From the NCBI GenBank assembly GCA_964034945.1, contig OZ035961.1, positions 60,996,084 to 61,060,083 on the forward strand: a stretch of DNA of 64,000 bases. The letters are read 5' to 3'. Made by a program: the position numbers and the translations under genes. Every line of letters starts with the position of its first letter. Positions within the stretch are counted from its first letter, which is position 1. The DNA is from Chrysopilus asiliformis. Lineage: Eukaryota; Arthropoda; Insecta; Diptera; Rhagionidae. Under the pieces are notes generated by a model. The model had not been told where the DNA came from. It was given only the letters and a program-made list of their open reading frames with translations, and ran no database searches. This document shows positions 11,559 to 21,320 of the stretch, piece after piece.

Positions 11559-12035
11559 TCAGGTCTCCTTCGTTGGACTCAACTTCACATTTGCTTCGCA
11601 TTTTCCTGGATTTTTTGGTGAAAGTTTGTTGCCAAATTTGCTTTCATGCGTTGCTGTTTCCTTCTGCCGGCCAGTGGTTTTGTAGTGTGTTTTGACGAAT
11701 GTATATTCGGTACTGACCAGAAGCTCTTGGAGGAATAGTTTATCTTGCTCAGATAGCGCTAAATAGCTACCGTCCTGCCATTTATAAGATCTTTGATCCA
11801 TAACCAGAGTTGTACCCTTAATATAGGAACTGGCGCACTTGTCCTGCAGACGTACTGCTCTCAGTAGTTGCCTTAAGTGGAATCTTTCGGTTCTTTCACT
11901 TTCTGTATAATCTGCATGCACGTAAACTTCAGTCCCCTTGAACGCCTTTGATTTTGACAAAATGCGATGAGCCTGTCCAGCTGATTCTAGCTCGGCGACA
12001 TAGTCCCCTTTGTTATTGATTTTTTTTGTCCAGAC
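11559..12035 (-). pseudogene. LINE ORF1 C-terminal part
   Basis: C-terminal half of the 253-codon open frame 12320-11559. It contains KAFKGTEVYVHADYTESER and SYIKGTTLVMDQRSYKW, which resemble the C-terminal domain of LINE ORF1 proteins (a 'lkGt.iyv.eD.t..ER' and 'l.v.g..y' pattern). It ends just before the endonuclease ORF, as expected for ORF1. The first part of the same frame belongs to G2 integrase, so the frame is a chance fusion. The ORF1 assignment is by pattern only. Confidence 0.55.
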
Positions 12036-12039
12036 AATT

Positions 12040-13480
12040 TCTGCCGTTTCACCGATTGTTTTCTCGCAGAGCAGCTTGAATTTGTGTATTTTAGTAATGT
12101 TATTTGTTTTGTCTTTTACTGTGCAATTTGTTTTATCAATTGACATTATTGTATATGGTCCAGTGAATAATGGATCCAATTTTCTTCTGTTTTCATTTGA
12201 TATTAATACTTCGTCCCCTATATTTAATTTTAATGGATTTGCACAAAGGTCATTTTGAATCTTTTGTTTTACTTTTGTCTTTTCCAACAATTCTCTAGCT
12301 TTTACTAGTGTTTTTTGCAATTTGAATTTTAATTCGTTACTATATAAGGTCGTGGTCGTAAATAGGGTCGGGTTTTCGATAAGTTAGTTCCATAGGTACG
12401 TTTGTCCTTTTACCAAAAATTAATTCAAATGGAGTATATCCATGCACTGAGTTTGGAGATGTGTTGTATGCAAAGCTGTAGTATTGTATCCATTCGTCCC
12501 AGTCATCTTTATTGATATTAACAAATGATCGTAGGTATTCGTTGAGGCATTTGTGATTTCTTTCTAACGCACCAATTGTTTCGGGATGTGCTGCTGTAGC
12601 AAAAAGATATTCGATTTTTAGGCTTTACATATTTCAGAAAAAACTTGATTTTTGTATTCTGTTCCCAAGTCTGTTTTAATTTTATTCATTGGTCCGTAAA
12701 TCAGAATAAAGCCTTGAACTACAGCTCTTGCTACTGTAGCTGCCTCTTTATTTGGTATTGGGATTGTTATAACATATTTGTGGAAAGAAAATGCTGACGC
12801 CAAACCATAAGTTTTTACCCATCCAAAAATCGCCCAACGCGCCTAAAGAAGTTATCACTTCAAAAACTCTCTGTGGTGCTTCTGATGCTTATTTTTGGTA
12901 CATATTTCACATTTTTGTACAAATTTAGCAATGGTTTTCTTCATGTTTTTCCATTTAAAAATTTCTTTTAATTTCTTGTACATCTTACTTTGTCCAACGT
13001 GTCCTGCTGTTGGTATATTATGATACATTTTTAATATTTTATCGATTTCGTCTTTGTCATTAATTATAGTACGAGGTTTATATATTTGGATATCCATTTT
13101 TTTTAATGTTTTATTGGCTAACCTTTTAAATAGAGTCGCCGGTATGATTGTAAACAATGTATTGTCGGCCGACATCCTCAGAGTCTTGATCTGAAGATTT
13201 TCATACAAATACAATTCTAGTTCTATGATTTCCCGCTCTAGTGCTATGAACTGAATTTCTTTAAGATTTATTAAGCGCTTGTAAATAATTTTATTTTTAC
13301 TTAATACCTCGATTTTTATTATGATATTTGTGTTAATTTCTCTCGAGATTTCAAAATTTAATTCCGGTAGATATGCTACTTTACTTGGTGAAAGTATTTC
13401 ATAGACGTGTAGTTGATCAGTCTCCACGATCGTATGTGATTTAGTAGCTTGTGTTTGTTCTTCTTTTTCTCTACGAGAAA
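12040..13480 (-). pseudogene. G2 integrase (zinc, catalytic and C-terminal domains)
   Basis: Read from 13480 down. A spacer after RNase H is followed by the HHCC zinc domain (MYHNIPTAGHVGQ ... CEICTKNKHQ at about 12990-12890), the catalytic core (IKTDLGTEYKNQVF near 12650, ETIGALERNHKCLNEYL near 12580-12530 with the probable catalytic Glu), and the C-terminal GPYTIMSIDK segment near 12150. Frames change near 12830, 12620 and 12330, so it is broken. The layout fits 412/mdg1 integrases. It is the only part of G2 pol that survives. Confidence 0.8.
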
Positions 13481-13654
13481 AACACTACAACACTACATGT
13501 TCTGTTTGAATATAATAATGTCGTATATTTTATCATTCGATTTTTACAAAACCAATTCATTTCTTTTCTCTTTTTTTTCGACCTTCAACAATGACATTGT
13601 TGTCGTCTGTTGGTGGCTAACACTGAACTCCTATTTCACTTAGGTTTTTTAATA

Positions 13655-16076
13655 TTTGACCATTAAATAAATTTTATGTGTTATAATTTGTCAGTAAGAA
13701 ATTTCGATAAACTAAGGCTGAACTTATGTATTGAAACAAGTTGTTAAAATTATTATCATTGTCCCCATTTAACACTGTAATCGTTTCTGCGTCATCAAAA
13801 TGTTTCTTCGCGAAGTACTTAATTCTAAATTCACTGAGGATAGGGCATTTTCCCAAAAAGTGTTTTATATCTTCTTCTTCTTTCAAATTACACATAGAGC
13901 ATATTTTTTGTTGTTCTTGCTGGAATTTCGATGCATTTAGCTGAATAAGTCCACTACGAGCTTTACATATCCACATAATTTTTTGTCTGTTGTTGGTGTT
14001 CTGGAAATAACTCGGTCCTTTTGTGAAATCCAGATATTTATAAATGCGATCAGTGCTAGATAAGGCCCTTTTAATATCATGACTTTTTTGATTTTGATTG
14101 AGTTGTTCAAACATTACATCGATATTCTGTTTCCATACCTGTGGATCCAACGCCTTGTCCCAACAACTACCAATATTTCCAGATATTGTTTTCCACTCTT
14201 TGGCCCAAAATATATTCCGCTCTAAGATTTTTTTTGAAAACTGGTGTGGCAATCTATGTTCTCCGTAACTAAAAAGCGTTTTTGTTATGTATTTAACATG
14301 CATTTGAAAACTGTAAAGGTGGGTATCCGTCGTTCCTGTTTCTAAGTTTAAGACATAGTTCGGTGTAAAATTCGGCAGTTTTATTATTCTTTTCAGAAAA
14401 TATCTCCGTAGCTTGTCCACTTCTTTAAAGTATTTGTAGCCCCATACTTCTGACGCATAGCAGTGGATTGACCGGGTTACAGAACTAAAAAGTTGCCATT
14501 TTGAGTTTAAGCTCACGTTCTTTCTGCTTATAAAACTGCTCCAAGTGCTGTTTAAATTCAGTTTTGCTTTCTGTTCTCGAAGCTTGATGTGTTCGCTGAA
14601 AGATAATCCCGGCGTCAGTCTGACTCCTAAATAATCATATGCTTTCACAATTGTTATTTCCATATTTTTAAATGACCATTTTTCATCCTTCCGCACCCTC
14701 CCAGCTTTTCTAAATACCATGATCTTCGATTTTTCCAGATTAACAGTCATATTCCACATGTCACAGTAAATTTCCAGCGCATTTATCATTTCCTGTAAAG
14801 TTTTAATATCATCTGCGAGAATTACTATGTCATCTGCATATAATAAAACTCTAATCAAAATTTCCTCTATGTAAAGCCCACCACCTAGATGATCATGCAG
14901 ATCATTTAAATACAAAGCGAACAGTAGAGGTGACAGTAGGCATCCTTGTTTTACTCCCATTTCAGATCGGAAATAATTTGAAGTTTCAAGTCCATCCCAC
15001 ACGGCTGCTTCTGTGTTTTCATATAGGTTTTTGATTAAATTTACCATTTTTGAAGATACTCCAAGGTTATGCAATTTATATAAAAGTGATTTTCTCGGGA
15101 TACAGTCGAAAGCCGCTTTAAAATCCACGAAAAAAGCATATACTCTTTTTTTCTCCTGGAATTTTATTTCATTTATACAAGCTAAATTATAGATGTTGTC
15201 TACTGTGGAGTACGATGCTCGAAAGCCTGCTTGATGTTCGTTCATGACTTTGTTTTGTAGTACCCATTTCGTTAATCGATGATTTAATATTCCCATCAGA
15301 ATTTTTGCCACACAATTCATAAAGGATATCCCTCTGTAGTTGGAGGCTATATTTCTATCTCCTTTTTTGTGAATTGGAAATATTAATGTTTTTAAAAAAG
15401 GTTGTTCCGCTCTGCCTGTATCTAAAACTTTGTTAAAAACTGTTAATAAAAGGTTTTTAAATTCCATCGTAGAATTCACAAAAAACTCATATGGGATTCG
15501 ATCTTCACCTGGCGCTTTATTTGATTTTACATTAGCTAATACATTTTCAAGTTCTGGTAAAGTAATCAGGTTATCCAGTTCTGGAACTTCATTATGCGGC
15601 GCAGCATATTCAATCTCATCAGAGACTACTGGAGGATTAAGAAGATTCTGAAAGTAACTTCTAAAATCAGACGCGGCGACTTCAGGGCCTTTACTGAATT
15701 TTTTATTTGTTAAAATTTTAACCATTTGCCACCAGTCCTTACTGTCGCGTACACTATTTATTCTGATTTCTATGTCTTCGTAATACTCTTTTTGTCTTTG
15801 TTCGCAGATTTTTTTGAATTTTTTGTTTGCTTCAGTATATTTTTGGCACATTTCTGGATCGTTAGTTTTCCTCCACAAGTTTAGAAGCTTAAAGGATTTC
15901 CTTCTCGAGTTTTCGCATGCTGCATCAAACCATTTCTGTTTCGGTGTAAAAAAGTGATTTTTTCGTTCTGTCCTAACTATGGTCGATTGAATATGGTCGA
16001 TTTATGCTTTTATTGAAGTTAGTTAAAATGTTTTGCAAATCGCTTTTGAATTGTGTAAGTTCTTCCATTGAAAGAA
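13655..16076 (-). mobile_element. LINE-2nd copy: 5'-truncated non-LTR retrotransposon
   Basis: Related to the 8.1-12.0 kb LINE but not the same sequence. Only the ORF2 RT half and a short 3' end are present. The endonuclease is missing, the usual result of incomplete target-primed reverse transcription. It lies between G2 integrase and the Helitron pair. Its 3' boundary was judged from the end of coding sequence and is uncertain by tens of bases. Confidence 0.7.
13674..16001 (-). pseudogene. LINE reverse transcriptase (ORF2, truncated)
   Basis: One long open frame of about 775 codons without an authentic start. A frameshift near 15990 joins it to a further short segment up to about 16076. 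RT blocks: NKAPGEDRIPYEFF, AGFRASYSTVDNI, AFFVDFKAAFD, GVKQGCLLSPLLF and VLLYADDIVIL at about 14850. The C-terminus has CSMCN...HFLGKCP, the CCHC motif typical of many non-LTR elements. The open frame is surprisingly well preserved for a truncated copy, so the insertion is probably younger than the 8-12 kb LINE. Confidence 0.85.
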
Positions 16077-16136
16077 AAAGCAAAATTTTAAAATTTTTTT
16101 TTCATGTGGTTTTTTTTAATTTCGTTTTATAATCAA

Positions 16137-17217
16137 CTAGCAGACCCTACGAATGCCAGCTTAAAGTTTTTTGTATAAATTTTAGAATGCAAAAAAACCA
16201 TAAATAATTTAAAAACTTTTGGGAAAAAATATTATTCTTACAGGACCTTGCGTTTCGAATTTTGAAATTTCAACAACAGATTCGTGATAAGCAACCATGA
16301 AAACCTCCTAAAGCCAGTTTTTGCGAGAAAAATTGGAAAAAGGATATTTGCGTTATCCTTACAGGACCTTCCGTTTAGACTTTTTAAAAACTATTACCGG
16401 ATGCGTGATCAGCGACCCCGAAAATCCCATAATGCCAATTTTTCCGGGGAAATTTTGGAAAAAGAATATTTTCGTTATCCTGACAAGACCTTCCGTTTCG
16501 ATTTTTAAAAATCCCACTGCAGAGCTGTGATCAGCGAGCTCAGAAACCCCCTAATGCAATATTTCCTGGAACAAATGGGAAAAAGATACTTCCGTTACCC
16601 TTACAGGACCTTCCGTTTCGAGTTTTGAAAATCTAACACCGGATCCGTCATCAGCGAACCCAAAAACCCCATAATGCAATTTTTTTCTCGGATAAAATGA
16701 GAAGGATACTTTGTTATCCTTACAGGTCTTTCCGTTTCGAACTTTGAAATTCCAACACCGGATTCGTGATCAGCGACCCCAAGAACCCCATAATGGCAAT
16801 TTTTCCGGGGAAAAATATGGAAAAAGGATATTTTCATTATCCTTACAGGACCTTCCGTTTAGAATTTTGAAAATCTAATACCGGATTCGTGATCAGCGAC
16901 CCCAAAAACCCTATAATGTAAATTTTTCCGGGGAGAAATGGGAAAAAGGATATTTTCATTATCCTTACAGGACCTTCCGTTTAGAATTTTGAAAATCTAA
17001 TACCGGATTCGTGATCAGCGACCCCAAAAACCCTATAATGCAAATTTTTCCGGGGAAAAATGGGAAAAAGGATATTTTCATTATCCTTACAGGACCTTCC
17101 GTTTTGAATTTTGAAAATCTACATAGCTAAAAACCTGCTCCTGACTACGCAGATCATTTTGCAAAAAACCGCGTAAAAATCGGTCCAGTAGTTTTTGAGT
17201 TTTGTAATCTCAAACAA

Positions 17218-17248
<31 letters not shown>

Positions 17249-17280
17249 AACAGACAAACATCCATTTTTATATATATAGA
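16137..17280 (-). mobile_element. Helitron-like element, left copy (tandem-repeat rich)
   Basis: Minus-strand, non-autonomous. Its 5' end is TCTATATATATAAAAA (17280 leftward) and its 3' end is CTAG (16137-16140), flanked by A and T as Helitrons require. The inside is about eight copies of a roughly 105-110-bp unit (16230-17120) with the sub-motifs ccttacaggaccttccgttt and gtgatcagcgaccccaaaaa. Next to the 5' end come GACAGACA runs and tcaaaaactactggaccga. No coding capacity. Confidence 0.75.
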
Positions 17281-17367
17281 TTAAAAATATAGTATTTGCA
17301 GCAATGAAAATTTGTAAATATATACTTTTTTTAATTAATTTTCTTTCATAATAATTGTTTATAATTA

Positions 17368-17892
17368 TCTATATATATAAAAATTGATGTTTGTCTGTCC
17401 GTTTGAGATTACAAAACTCAAAAACTACTGGACCGATTTTTATGCGGTTTTTTGCAAAATGATCTGTGTTGCCAGGAGCAGGTTTTTAGCTATGTAGATT
17501 TTTAAAATTCGAAACGGAAGGTCCTGTAAGGATAATGAAAATATCCTTTTTCCCGTCTTTCCCCGGAAAAATCGGCATAAGGGGGTTTCCGGGGTCGCTG
17601 ATTGCGAATTCGGTGTTAGATTTTTAAAATTATAAATGGAAGGTCCTGAAAGGATAACGCAAAATTTCCTTTTTCTAATTTTGTCTCCGAAAAACTGGCT
17701 TTCGGGTGTTTCCGTGGTCGCTGATCACGAGTTGGTTGTTAGAATTTGAAAATTCTAAACTGAAAGTCCTGTAAGTATAACGCAAATATCCTTTTTCCCA
17801 ATTTTACCCGGAAAATTTTAAGTTATGTGTGGTTTTTTGGCATTCTAAAATTTATACAAAAAACTTTTAGCTGCCAACGAAGGGTCTGCTAG
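17368..17892 (+). mobile_element. Helitron-like element, right copy
   Basis: Plus-strand copy of the same family, inserted head-to-head with the left copy across an 87-bp spacer (17281-17367). Ends are TCTATATATA (17368) and GGGTCTGCTAG (17892), flanked by A (17367) and T (17893). It carries about three of the internal 105-bp units, against about eight in the left copy. No rep/helicase ORF. Confidence 0.75.
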
Positions 17893-18142
17893 TATTTATA
17901 TAAAGTTCTATTTTTTTCTTACTGTTTTTTGTTATTTTTTTTCGCCTTCCATTTTAGTTTTAAGTCTAGGGAAACATTTGTTTAGATTTAATTTTTACTT
18001 CTCTTTTTTTACAACATATTTTTTTTTATAACAATTTATACGAAACGATGACGCTGGTATTTTGGGCTGGGTGTTTTTGTTTTTTTTTTTTTAATATTTT
18101 TCCATTCTGGTTGGGGATGAAAAAAATTTAGACGTAAACGAT
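17893..18142. other. AT-rich 3' flank of the HMG fragment
   Basis: T-rich sequence without open frame. On the minus strand it directly follows the HMG stop codon and may be captured 3' UTR or G2 leader; I cannot tell which. Confidence 0.35.
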
Positions 18143-18354
18143 TTAATAGCTTTCTTCTTCGCCGGATTCATCATCCCCCTCGGACTCTATCTTCTTGGCT
18201 GCTTTCCTCGCCTCTTGCTGCTAGTATTAGTTCCACCGTTAGCTTCATACTCCTTTATCACCTTTGTGTAATTTTCCTTCATTTTGATCTGTTCACGGGT
18301 TTCGTTTGAGCACAGCATGTAAGTGAAAAGTGGACGCTTCGGTCGGTCACCCAT
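18143..18354 (-). pseudogene. HMG-box (HMG-D-like) cDNA fragment inside G2
   Basis: The minus strand from ATG at 18354 reads MGDRPKRPLFTYML, the start of an insect HMG-D/HMGB-type DNA-binding box. It then jumps, by an internal loss of about 45 codons, to KEYEANGG, the end of the box and linker. A frameshift near 18205 separates this from an acidic, Ser/Glu-rich tail ending in GEEESY and TAA (18145-18143). There is no intron. It begins 55 bp inside G2's primer site, so it lies where the leader/gag should be. A captured host cDNA or a chimeric reverse-transcription product is likely. Not functional. Confidence 0.75.
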
Positions 18355-18405
18355 TTAATCAAATATCCAAAGTAATCCTAAGAAAATGCACTGATTTCGT
18401 ATCGA

Positions 18406-18423
18406 TCGCTGTCACGGTCGCCA
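18406..18423 (-). promoter_or_regulatory. G2 primer-binding site (tRNA-Arg type)
   Basis: The minus strand reads TGGCGACCGTGACA immediately after the 5' LTR (plus-strand positions 18410-18423). This is the arginine-tRNA-type site used by 412/mdg1 elements. It gives orientation and lineage, and would prime minus-strand DNA synthesis. Confidence 0.8.
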
Positions 18424-18979
18424 TGTAGTGTATTTAATGTTGGGAGCAGCAAATATGCTTTAACTCCATTCGAAGTAGCTAAAAAGCACAACTTCGTTAA
18501 TCGATGGGAGCAGCGATATATCGCGTTGACTCCAGTTGGAAGCAGGCGATATATCGCCTTAACTCCAGTACACCGATTCTGAGCATAATCGAAACTTATC
18601 GCCAGTGGAATATCGAAAAGAGGGATTTTTTTTTAAAGTTAGGAAATTTTCTTCTAGATCCGCAGCGATGAAGAATTTTTTACCTACCCGATGTGAATTT
18701 TATAAGTTGCAAGTCTAATAACCAACCCAAAAAATCTCGATTTGACAGCCGCAAATGTACCGCGAAAAACTTTAGATAGTGTTTTTAATAATTTACCAAA
18801 GGCAATGAATTCCGCAGTACCCGTTTATTATTACTTTAGGAGGAATCAAACGCGAATAATGAGACGAAATCTACGGGACGCGTCAGATCCTTTTCCGATA
18901 CCCGAAGAAAGGTAGAAAAGCGTAATTTATGTATGTTTAAAAACTTTAAATTTATGTGTTTTGTAGATTTATAGAAATA

Positions 18980-19469
18980 CTAGGGGCTGCGCCCCGAACC
19001 GCTTCGCGGTTCATCCCCCTTCCTCAGGTCGGCCTTCGGCCTCCCTGCCCCCGTCGGCCTACGGCCTCCACAACTACTCGGCCTTCGGCCTCGCCCCTCG
19101 CGCTTGAATTGTTGGAATTTTATGTATGGAGATGTTACGTAAAATTATTTAAATATATTTCAGCTCTCGCCTTCCCCTTACTCGGCCTTCGGCCTCGAGT
19201 CAAATGCATATTTAACCCAAAAAAGGGAAATTTTTTTAGAGACATTTTTCTTTGTGACCCAACGGTGTATTACAAAATCGTACTGCTTACTTACAATATA
19301 TTCAATAACGGTAAAAGGTGCTTATCCACACGGGGAAAGACAATATTGTGGGAAATGTCATTCTTTTTAATTCATGACATACATTGAAGCACCAAATCCC
19401 TTTAGAATTGCAGAAGATAGCAGGTGAGGGCTATACATAACGATGGTATCTATACTGTTTTTCGCAGTA
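18980..19469 (-). mobile_element. Helitron-like short element with GC-rich 3' hairpin, copy 1
   Basis: On the minus strand the element ends GGGGCGCAGCCCCTAG, a GC-rich hairpin followed by CTAG, a Helitron-type 3' terminus. It contains repeated CGGCCTTCGGCCTC palindromes. Its other end is tactgcgaaaaacagtatag. A second copy lies at 62418-62831. The open frame across it (143 codons, plus) is not conserved in the second copy and is not considered real. Confidence 0.6.
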
Positions 19470-20018
19470 CAGGAAAACCTGTATAAGCCGGACTCGCACG
19501 GGACCGGGAAATTTGTCCGGGTTAGGCAGGTTCCGGCTTATCCAGGCTCATTTTGTATGGAAAACGTCTCACGGGACTTTTAAAACTGTCCGGCTTAGGC
19601 AGGTTTCCGGCTTTCCGGTATTATATTGTTTTTCAGACTCCAATACTGCATTACTGCTTTTTTCCCCAAAATACTGTATTTAAATACTCAGAAAACTTTA
19701 ATTCTTTAATGTTTCAAAATTCAAATTTATTAATAGCAATGCAAAACGTCAGTGGCAACACAAAACAGTGGCAACACATGGCAAGTGTAAATACATTCAA
19801 ACGACGAACAGCGAAGTATTGATGGCAACTTGTCATATAGATTCGCTTCTTCCTTTGCCCATCGATTACTGTCTTGTCATTATTTATCCTTCTTCAGAAC
19901 GCGTTACTTTGATTTTGCTTTCCATTGTTAATTTAAAAGAATAAAAATGTCGAAATTAAGAGCAAAGACACAAATTTTCATTGAATAAAATTTATACTGC
20001 GAAAAATACTGTTTTTAT

Positions 20019-20370
20019 ATCCGTATGGTGAAACCAAAGGATATATTAGATTTGCCTTACCGTTTGTAACGCCAAGATCCCGTCATCACACAGAAAAATG
20101 AATTACACCAGTGTGTTTTCGTCCGTCCGTCCGTCCGTCTGTGGCGCGGATTGCGGGCGCACGGATTGAGCTAGAGACTTGAAATTTTACGCAGATTCGT
20201 AAAATGCGAGGCGTTAATGGGCAGAAATGGACCATTATGGGGGGGGTACCCGTCATACGAACGAAAACATTTTTTGCGAATATCTCAAAAACGGTGCACC
20301 TTATCAAAAAAGTTCAAGAACAAAAGTTATTTGAGATATGATTCTACATAAAACTCCCATACATGAAAAT
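20019..20370 (+). mobile_element. M-family MITE, copy M2
   Basis: Begins ATCCGTATGGTGA (one change from the family end), with the CCGTCCGT core at about 20120 and the module gagctagagacttgaaatttt. It carries a short G run near 20230 where M4 has 20 G, and continues to about 20370. Its right terminus is replaced by sequence with two gaccccagcgccacct motifs (20401 and 20521). Confidence 0.75.
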
Positions 20371-21320
20371 CCGATTGGAGTACATTTTCGTTAATATCTC
20401 GACCCCAGCGCCACCTATCGGGTTTAAATTTTATCAACATTTTAATCTTTATTTAAGTGTTATATGTTGTGAATTTGCACAAAATCGGTCCATAAATACG
20501 AATTTTCGAAATTCGAACTCGACCCCAGCGCCACCTACCGGGGTCTTTTGCAAACAAAAACCGATCGGAGCACCACATGAACATATGGTGTGAATATGAG
20601 GTGGATAGCTTCAGTGGTTCAGCCGTGATGATCAGACGAACATACGCACCAACGATTTTATATATTAAGATATAGGCTTCCACAGGCAGTGGCAGTGGAA
20701 ATAATTGAAAAGTTGACTCCGCACATGATTGAAGTGGGGCTCAATCGAACTTTAATATTGCCTACTCTTCGTGTTTTGTGTGCGCTAAACTTATACGCAA
20801 ACGTATTGTTTTCACTACCTCATAAAGCAAGTGATATCCATTGGAAATGTTGATAAAAACGTGGGAAATGTGAAATAGATTTCCAGACGTCAAACCATTA
20901 GTGTTACCCGAGTGAAGGAAATCGCATTGGAAGTCAAACCTGCATTAGTGTGCTGTATCCACCAACAAAATTAAAAGAAAGTTGAATATGTGCACATAAG
21001 TCGCTTGTCGATAATTATCGACAGTACCCTCAGAATCCCTATACAGGTCTAAATAAGACAAGAATTTTGTGGTACTAAGACTGTCGTTTATTAAACTCAC
21101 TTTCTTTTATATCATTTTAATGCTTACCTAGCTAAAGTTTGTAATTATTGATTAATGTCTACTTTTGCTGATTCACATCAATATGTTTACGCTCGCGATG
21201 GACTCGCGATCAAAAATGTCGACGCAGGTATTTCATACATTGAGACACGTGCTACTTCATAAATTGATGTGAATCATTGTTTTGATTTCTTATGCATGTT
21301 AATTATGCATATCACATTCT

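Larger units (their letters stand above)
8141..12045 (-). mobile_element. LINE-1st copy: non-LTR retrotransposon, 5'-truncated
   Basis: Minus-strand non-LTR element. It contains the end of ORF1 (12035-11559), an ORF2 with apurinic-type endonuclease and RT (11553 to about 8450), a 3' UTR, and a simple A/T tri-nucleotide tail at about 8142-8165. The 5' end is truncated inside ORF1 where it joins G2 integrase near 12040. The RT and the C-terminal CCHC motif resemble those of the 13.7-16.1 kb LINE. The clade within the Jockey/CR1/I group is not assigned. Confidence 0.75.
18569..21043. mobile_element. 2.5 kb TIR element inserted in G2 5' LTR
   Basis: Flanked by CAG on both sides (18566-18568, 21044-21046), a possible 3-bp duplication. 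The ends are imperfect inverted repeats sharing GATTCTGAG at bases 7-15 and TTATCG further in. No transposase frame was found. Contains a Helitron-like insertion (18980-19469), an inverted-repeat tract near 19470-19620 (tataagccgga / tccggctta) and M2 (20019 onward). A 3-bp duplication would fit PIF/Harbinger or CACTA, but the class is not settled. Confidence 0.6.
6487..21316 (-). mobile_element. G2: 412/mdg1-like LTR retrotransposon, gutted
   Basis: Left LTR 6487-6912 (3' LTR) and right LTR 18424-18568 plus 21044-21316 (5' LTR, itself interrupted). LTRs begin TGTA and end CACA. Both outer flanks carry TTCT (6483-6486 and 21317-21320), a 4-bp target duplication, and both outer flanks are G1 pol. 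A polypurine tract adjoins the 3' LTR and an Arg-tRNA-type primer site adjoins the 5' LTR. Integrase remains at 12040-13480. No gag, protease, RT or RNase H is visible. Later insertions fill much of the interior. Confidence 0.85.
18424..21316 (-). repeat. G2 5' LTR, split by an insertion
   Basis: LTR sequence at 18424-18568 and 21044-21316, matching the 3' LTR at 6487-6912. The interruption is after actccag. The second G2-type hairpin repeat is better preserved here (gcgatatatcgc palindrome at about 18515-18526). Confidence 0.9.

Noticed and set aside
16137..17892. Single foldback transposon with long terminal inverted repeats.
   Set aside because: Possible, but each half has its own TC start and CTAG end with A/T flanks, which fits two Helitrons better. 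Kept as an alternative only.
18956..19387. 143-codon plus-strand frame.
   Set aside because: Lies over a Helitron-like element with palindromic CGGCC words. The second copy at 62418 does not keep the frame.
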